Assembly: GCA_938083195.1 (NCBI GenBank)
Contig: CALKCK010000010.1
Coordinates: forward strand, 62,001-126,000
DNA from: an uncultured Pirellulaceae bacterium
Lineage (GTDB): Bacteria; Planctomycetota; Planctomycetia; Pirellulales; Pirellulaceae
Direction of reading: 5' to 3'
Length of the DNA stretch: 64,000 bases
Made by a program: the position numbers and the translations under genes. This document shows, in pieces, positions 60,056-64,000 of the stretch; position 1 is the stretch's first letter; each line of letters opens with the position of its first letter. The notes under the pieces are model-generated. The model saw only the letters and a program-made list of their open reading frames with translations. It had not been told where the DNA came from and did not search any database.

Positions 60056-60260
60056 TAGCGTTGTTTCACTTTGTTAAAACTGGCAGATGACTTCTATTCT
60101 AAAAGATATTCGCTGGCAAATGTAGAGTGCGAACAAAATAAGCTAGACATCCCTAAAACGTGAGCCAGCCCCATTTTTTCAACAAATTGGGGTACACACT
60201 CAAGATTTTAGTGAAAACAAGCCAATTCACACTTGCTTCGCTGCAAAAACGAGAGCCAAA

Positions 60261-61421
60261 TTATAATTTCGTCCAGGCAGCATTATTCTTGGATGAATTG
60301 ACCGCAGCCTCAATAAAGGCCATCCCTTCGACGCCGTCGGCTACCGATGGAAAGTCATATCCGTCCGGTCCGGAGTAGGCCCCGCTAACTTCATCGGCAA
60401 TCGCTTCAGCGGCCCCCAAATAGACATTCGCAAATGCTTCAATGAACGCTTCTGGATGTCCGAAAGGAAGGCGGGTGTACTTTCCACATACTTCTCCATT
60501 GTAGACATTCCCTCGCCGATGAATTTGCCGTGGCTGTTCAGCAAATTTAACAGTCAGCTCATTGGGATGTTCCTGATGCCATTCTAAAGAGGCCTCCGTG
60601 CCATAGACCCGAATGTTTAAATTGTTTTCATCACCCGTCGAAATCTGTGACGCATACAACACGCCCTTGGCGCCGCCCTTGTACCGAATCAACAAATTGC
60701 CGTCATCGTCCAGAGGACGTCCTGGAATAAAGGTCGTCAATTCCGCCGCCAATTCATCTATCTCAAGCCCAGTAATATAACGAGCCAAATTTTCCGCGTG
60801 AGAACCAATATCTCCAATGCAATTGGATACCCCGGAAACACCCGGATCCATCCGCCAATTCGAGATCGCTCCATCTTCCTCATCGTGAAGTGCGGTAATC
60901 GCATAACCCTGAGGGTACTCGGCAACAATTTTCAAAATCCGACCAAGCTTACCATCGGCAACCATTGCCCTGGCCTCCTTGACCATCGGATAGCCGGTGT
61001 AGTTATGCGTCAGCGCAAAAACCTTGCCGCTTGCTTCCACCACATTAGCCAACTGCACCCCCTGCTCATGAGAAAAAGCCAATGGCTTTTCGCAAATCAC
61101 ATTGAAGCCGGCTTCTAAAAATGTTTTCGAAACCTCGTAGTGCAGGTCATTTCTGGCAACGATTGAGACAAAATCGATTCTTTCGTCCTCGGGTAAGGCT
61201 GACTCTTTCTCTGCCATCTCCTGATAGCTTGAGTACACGCGCGAAGGTGCGAGCATGAAATCTTCACCGGAGAGTCGACTCTTTTCAGGATCGGAGGAAA
61301 AGGCTCCAGCAACCAACTGAATTTTCCCGTCCAACGCTGCAGCCATTCGGTGAACAGATCCAATAAACGCACCGCGGCCACCGCCGACCATGCCCATGCG
61401 GAGTTTACGATTTAACGACAT
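60261..61421 (-). CDS. Gfo/Idh/MocA-family oxidoreductase
   Basis: A 386-residue NAD(P)-dependent oxidoreductase with N-terminal dinucleotide fold GMVGGGRGAFIGSVHRMAAA (about residues 9-28). The conserved E-K-P motif NVICEKPLAFSHEQG (about 112-126) carries the catalytic Lys. The C-terminal alpha/beta domain includes HNYTGYPMVKEA and GDIGSHAENLARYITG, with a His that often acts in catalysis. Such enzymes act on sugars, inositols or related alcohols. A second family member follows 79 nt downstream in the opposite reading order (61501-62580), and both are on the same strand. The substrate is not defined by sequence. Confidence 0.88.
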   Translation of the reverse strand: MSLNRKLRMGMVGGGRGAFIGSVHRMAAALDGKIQLVAGAFSSDPEKSRLSGEDFMLAPSRVYSSYQEMAEKESALPEDERIDFVSIVARNDLHYEVSKTFLEAGFNVICEKPLAFSHEQGVQLANVVEASGKVFALTHNYTGYPMVKEARAMVADGKLGRILKIVAEYPQGYAITALHDEEDGAISNWRMDPGVSGVSNCIGDIGSHAENLARYITGLEIDELAAELTTFIPGRPLDDDGNLLIRYKGGAKGVLYASQISTGDENNLNIRVYGTEASLEWHQEHPNELTVKFAEQPRQIHRRGNVYNGEVCGKYTRLPFGHPEAFIEAFANVYLGAAEAIADEVSGAYSGPDGYDFPSVADGVEGMAFIEAAVNSSKNNAAWTKL

Positions 61422-61500
61422 TTTATTACCTCGGATGTATCTGAATAATTAATAAAAAAGCAGGGAGACAACTCGATCATTTTCTGCCACCCACTTGGCT

Positions 61501-62580
61501 TCAAACTGCGATTGGCGTACCCGAGCTCGCTGAAGCGTAAATCGCGTCGATCGTTCGCATCAAACTTAACGCTTGCTCTGGCGTATTTAATGGAGCTTCG
61601 GTGCCTTCAATGGCACCAATAAAATTGGCAGCCGAGCGAATCCGCCCCATGTCCTCACAGGCTTCGACTTCGATCGTCTTGTCTACTGATTTACCGTCTT
61701 CTTGAACGTAAATCTCACAGGTGTCAATCGCGGTCTCATCCAGTCCGTCCGTTCCAAACAATCGCTCCACCTTGCCTCCACCCTTACTCCCCTGAAATAC
61801 AACCGACACCTCTTCCCGCTTAACCATCTCAGCCCACGAGACCTGCAACGAAAGGACCTGTCCAGTTTTAAACGTCACAAAACCATGGGCCGCCGCTTCG
61901 ACATCGTTCACCCCGTCTGCATTATCAGGAATGCCCCAAGGGCCTTTGAAATTTTTATCGTCGATGAAGTCATTAAATGTCTGCCCAAGAACAAAAGCTG
62001 GCTCGGGGTAACCCATGAAATGCATTGCGAGGTCAACCATGTGGAGCAGATCAATGAGAGGCCCGCCACCCGAAAGAGCTTTGGTCGTAAACCAACCTCC
62101 AAACCCAGGAATACCGGTGCGTCGAATCCACTTTGCCTGAGCCGAGTTGATTGTCCCAAGAGAACCGTCGCTGAGTCGCTCCATCATCTGATAAGACTCT
62201 GGACGGGCACGATTGTTAAAATTAAACATCAACTTCTTACCCGCCTTTTCAGCAGCGGCGATCATCAGTTCAACTTCGCCCGCATTTAACGCTGGCGGTT
62301 TTTCACAAAAAACATGCTTCCCCGCATTAAGGCACTGAATCGCTAATGAGGCGTGAAATTTATTGGGAACGATAATACTGACGGCATCGGCGTCCGATTC
62401 AGCCAACATTGCCTCTACATCCTTGTAGACATTCGGAATTTCCCATTCCTGGGCGGCAGCGGCAGCAGCAGCTTCATTCATATCGGCCAAAGCTACGATC
62501 GTTGCCCCCGCTTGCTTGAATCCACCGGCATGGTACTGGAGCATTCCACCCGCTCCGATAATTGCAACTTTGGTCGACAT
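61501..62580 (-). CDS. Gfo/Idh/MocA-family oxidoreductase, second copy
   Basis: A 359-residue paralogue. The NAD-binding fold starts VAIIGAGGMLQYHAGGFKQ (about residues 5-23), followed by VPNKFHASLAI and the catalytic E-K-P (HVFCEKPPALNAGEVEL, about 89-105). The substrate domain has GGWFTTKALSGGGPLIDLLH, including a conserved Asp-Leu-Leu-His where His is often catalytic. It is upstream of the first copy in transcription order and probably forms a two-gene operon with it. Gene pairs of this family often act in sequence on a sugar or inositol derivative; this is a general pattern, not evidence here. Confidence 0.87.
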   Translation of the reverse strand: MSTKVAIIGAGGMLQYHAGGFKQAGATIVALADMNEAAAAAAAQEWEIPNVYKDVEAMLAESDADAVSIIVPNKFHASLAIQCLNAGKHVFCEKPPALNAGEVELMIAAAEKAGKKLMFNFNNRARPESYQMMERLSDGSLGTINSAQAKWIRRTGIPGFGGWFTTKALSGGGPLIDLLHMVDLAMHFMGYPEPAFVLGQTFNDFIDDKNFKGPWGIPDNADGVNDVEAAAHGFVTFKTGQVLSLQVSWAEMVKREEVSVVFQGSKGGGKVERLFGTDGLDETAIDTCEIYVQEDGKSVDKTIEVEACEDMGRIRSAANFIGAIEGTEAPLNTPEQALSLMRTIDAIYASASSGTPIAV

Positions 62581-62804
62581 ACTTTCGTTCTCTCTAAGAT
62601 TTATATTTTGGGAAACAAGCGTTTGAGAAATAGTTTTCTAACAGATTCTCGCTTGCATTTCACCAATCCCCTCCGCGTCCGAAAAAAAACTCCCTCGCAA
62701 GCGAATTTTTCGCTAGGAAACTTGCAAATAACTGAAAAACCTCTGAACGCGATTACATTACAGAACTCCTGCTTTCCTTTTCAGCATCACTCAAAGAGCA
62801 AAAA

Positions 62805-62837
62805 AAAACGGTCGATTCAAATTGAATCGACCGTTTT
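62805..62837 (-). terminator. Intrinsic terminator of the last hypothetical gene
   Basis: Arms 62805-62820 and 62822-62837 are perfect reverse complements (16 bases each, core GGTCGATTC/GAATCGACC) around a single central base. On the minus strand the structure runs into an unbroken T tract. It lies 66 nt after the stop of the 62904-63740 gene. Confidence 0.93.
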
Positions 62838-62903
62838 CGAACTAATAGGATTGGCAACCGCAGTGGAAGCAAAATTGCCCATCTCAATAAAGCAATATCA
62901 GGA

Positions 62904-63740
62904 TTAAACAGGAGCCAATTCAGCCAAACGCTTTAGCGCATCTAACAATGCAACCATGTCGTTGCGGCTAATCTCGTCCCACTCCTCCGCTTTGTGTTTG
63001 ATAATCGCAACTTTAAAATCGCTGGCCGCTTCCATGACATCGTCCGGCAAGTCAGTGAAAGACTCAAAAGGCCGAACTTCATGCGGCGGTTCAACTTCCG
63101 TATCGGATTTCGATTCGTCGTCGAGCGTTGCTGTACTCGAGGACGAACTACCCGCTGGTCGCTCATCATCACCCCAATCCGGACCCTCGTGCACAGGACC
63201 TTCCATGTAGTCCCGATCGTTACTACGAGCATTCTCAGAAAGAGCAAGAGATTGTGTCTCCTCTGCTGATTCCGAAACTATGATTTCTGAATCCATTGGC
63301 TCATTGCCAACTTTCCCAAGGGTTTCCCATCGCTGTTTTCGCATCCCCGAAACAGACCATTTATTTTGAACCACACCCTCGAGCCACATCTCCGAATCGT
63401 CCCATTCGAGCGCCGCGTAAAAGTGACTCCAGAAAACGCCATCATACTCCCGATAGACGTGCCCAAATCTTTCAAACGTCCGACGTAGACGACCAACATG
63501 CTGTGGCGTCACGCCTCCAACCAATTGGCTCCAAGCCTCATCCGAATAGTCCGTCACTGGAACATCATTCGACTTTAAAGAATCACGCCACTGGAAGATA
63601 ATCTCACCCTTATCCCAGTTGGTCGTTGAAATCAGCCGATTCCATTGCCCAATAAACGGCTCTGACTTCGTCGTCGCGTTTTCGCTGACAACAACCTTGG
63701 ATTCCTCAACGGCAACGGCGGCTTCAGGCTGGTTTTCCAT
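62904..63740 (-). CDS. Hypothetical acidic protein
   Basis: A 278-residue protein. The N-terminal 30 residues are Ala/Val/Glu-rich. The middle (about 30-150) is Trp-rich and looks globular (GQWNRLISTTNWDKGEIIF, then EYDGVFWSHFYAALEWDDS). A disordered acidic part of about 60 residues (Ser, Asp, Glu, Thr) follows, then a helical C-terminus (DEISRNDMVALLDALKRLA). No signal peptide or membrane helix is visible. I do not recognise the family; acidic and Trp-rich segments of this style occur in planctomycete proteins. The strong terminator after it supports it as a real gene. Confidence 0.72.
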   Translation of the reverse strand: MENQPEAAVAVEESKVVVSENATTKSEPFIGQWNRLISTTNWDKGEIIFQWRDSLKSNDVPVTDYSDEAWSQLVGGVTPQHVGRLRRTFERFGHVYREYDGVFWSHFYAALEWDDSEMWLEGVVQNKWSVSGMRKQRWETLGKVGNEPMDSEIIVSESAEETQSLALSENARSNDRDYMEGPVHEGPDWGDDERPAGSSSSSTATLDDESKSDTEVEPPHEVRPFESFTDLPDDVMEAASDFKVAIIKHKAEEWDEISRNDMVALLDALKRLAELAPV

Positions 63741-64000
63741 AGTCTGTTCTATCGCTTAGATGTTTGATCGGTTGATTAGATCGACATTCGAATCTTCTCT
63801 TCAGAAACAAAGCGTAACCGGATCAGTGCTGGTGAAAAGCCAAAAAAAGAAAAATCCAACAAGACATTTTTCGAAGCGAATCGAAATCGCCAGAAGCCAA
63901 GTTTGCACGGACTAAATTGCTCTTCACAACTTCCCGACAACAAGATTGTCAGATAAAGCTAAACGAATATGCAGATTAGCGCAGGGGGCCAACGTCGTGG
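63741..64000. other. Window-end region, possible gene start at the edge
   Basis: The last 260 nt show no complete gene. An ATG at 63970 starts MQISAGGQRR, which runs off the window end on the plus strand. It has no clear RBS and could be chance, so only its existence is noted. Confidence 0.3.

Overview
The window looks like chromosomal DNA of a planctomycete, probably a marine member of the Pirellulaceae. The evidence is a translation-factor cluster with planctomycete-like EF-Tu and EF-G switch sequences, several secreted proteins of types common in that phylum, a sigma factor with an enlarged HTH-rich N-terminus, and moderate GC. It is core chromosome: no insertion sequences, prophage, CRISPR array or rRNA operon were seen.

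Layout. Position 1-1069 holds the 5' part of a GT87 membrane glycosyltransferase, cut by the window edge. Position 1289-1609 holds a thioredoxin gene that simple ORF calling misses, because the first catalytic Cys codon is UGA; a bacterial-type SECIS hairpin follows at the canonical distance, so it is read as a selenocysteine thioredoxin. Positions 1840-21254 (all minus strand) are an ancient informational supercluster. In transcription order it is tRNA-Thr, tRNA-Tyr, tRNA-Gly, tRNA-Thr, tuf, tRNA-Trp, secE, nusG, rplK, rplA, rplJ, rplL, rpoB, rpoC, then rpsL, rpsG and fusA. The rpoC product carries about 350 extra C-terminal residues made of four tandem helix-hairpin-helix modules. NusG has a 100-residue acidic N-terminal extension.

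From 22 to 36 kb are a sigma-70 factor with three predicted upstream HTH segments, secreted proteins, two tandem purine nucleoside phosphorylases, a rhomboid protease, and a GAF-containing membrane-fusion protein near a second adaptor. From 36 to 42 kb is a class I ribonucleotide reductase operon (nrdA-nrdB). Its R2 subunit has Phe at the radical-Tyr position and Glu at the first ligand, as in chlamydial class Ic enzymes. It has two NrdR boxes over a consensus-like promoter and a roughly 480-nt leader. From 42 to 47 kb are a SprT-like protease, a Cys/Gly-rich secreted protein, lipA-thiS-thiG and smpB. From 47 to 53.5 kb is a LolD/MacB-like ABC transporter with three envelope proteins, two of which share a Cys-Cys-Phe-Gly motif. 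From 53.6 to 55.6 kb is btaA-btaB, for phosphorus-free betaine lipids. From 55.6 to 64 kb are sufS, a beta-hydroxyacid dehydrogenase, floA, two Gfo/Idh/MocA oxidoreductases and a hypothetical acidic protein.

The leftmost 21 kb supplies transcription and translation. The rest is housekeeping (dNTP, lipoate, thiamine and Fe-S supply, trans-translation) mixed with envelope and transport functions. All calls come from reading the sequence; no database search was run.
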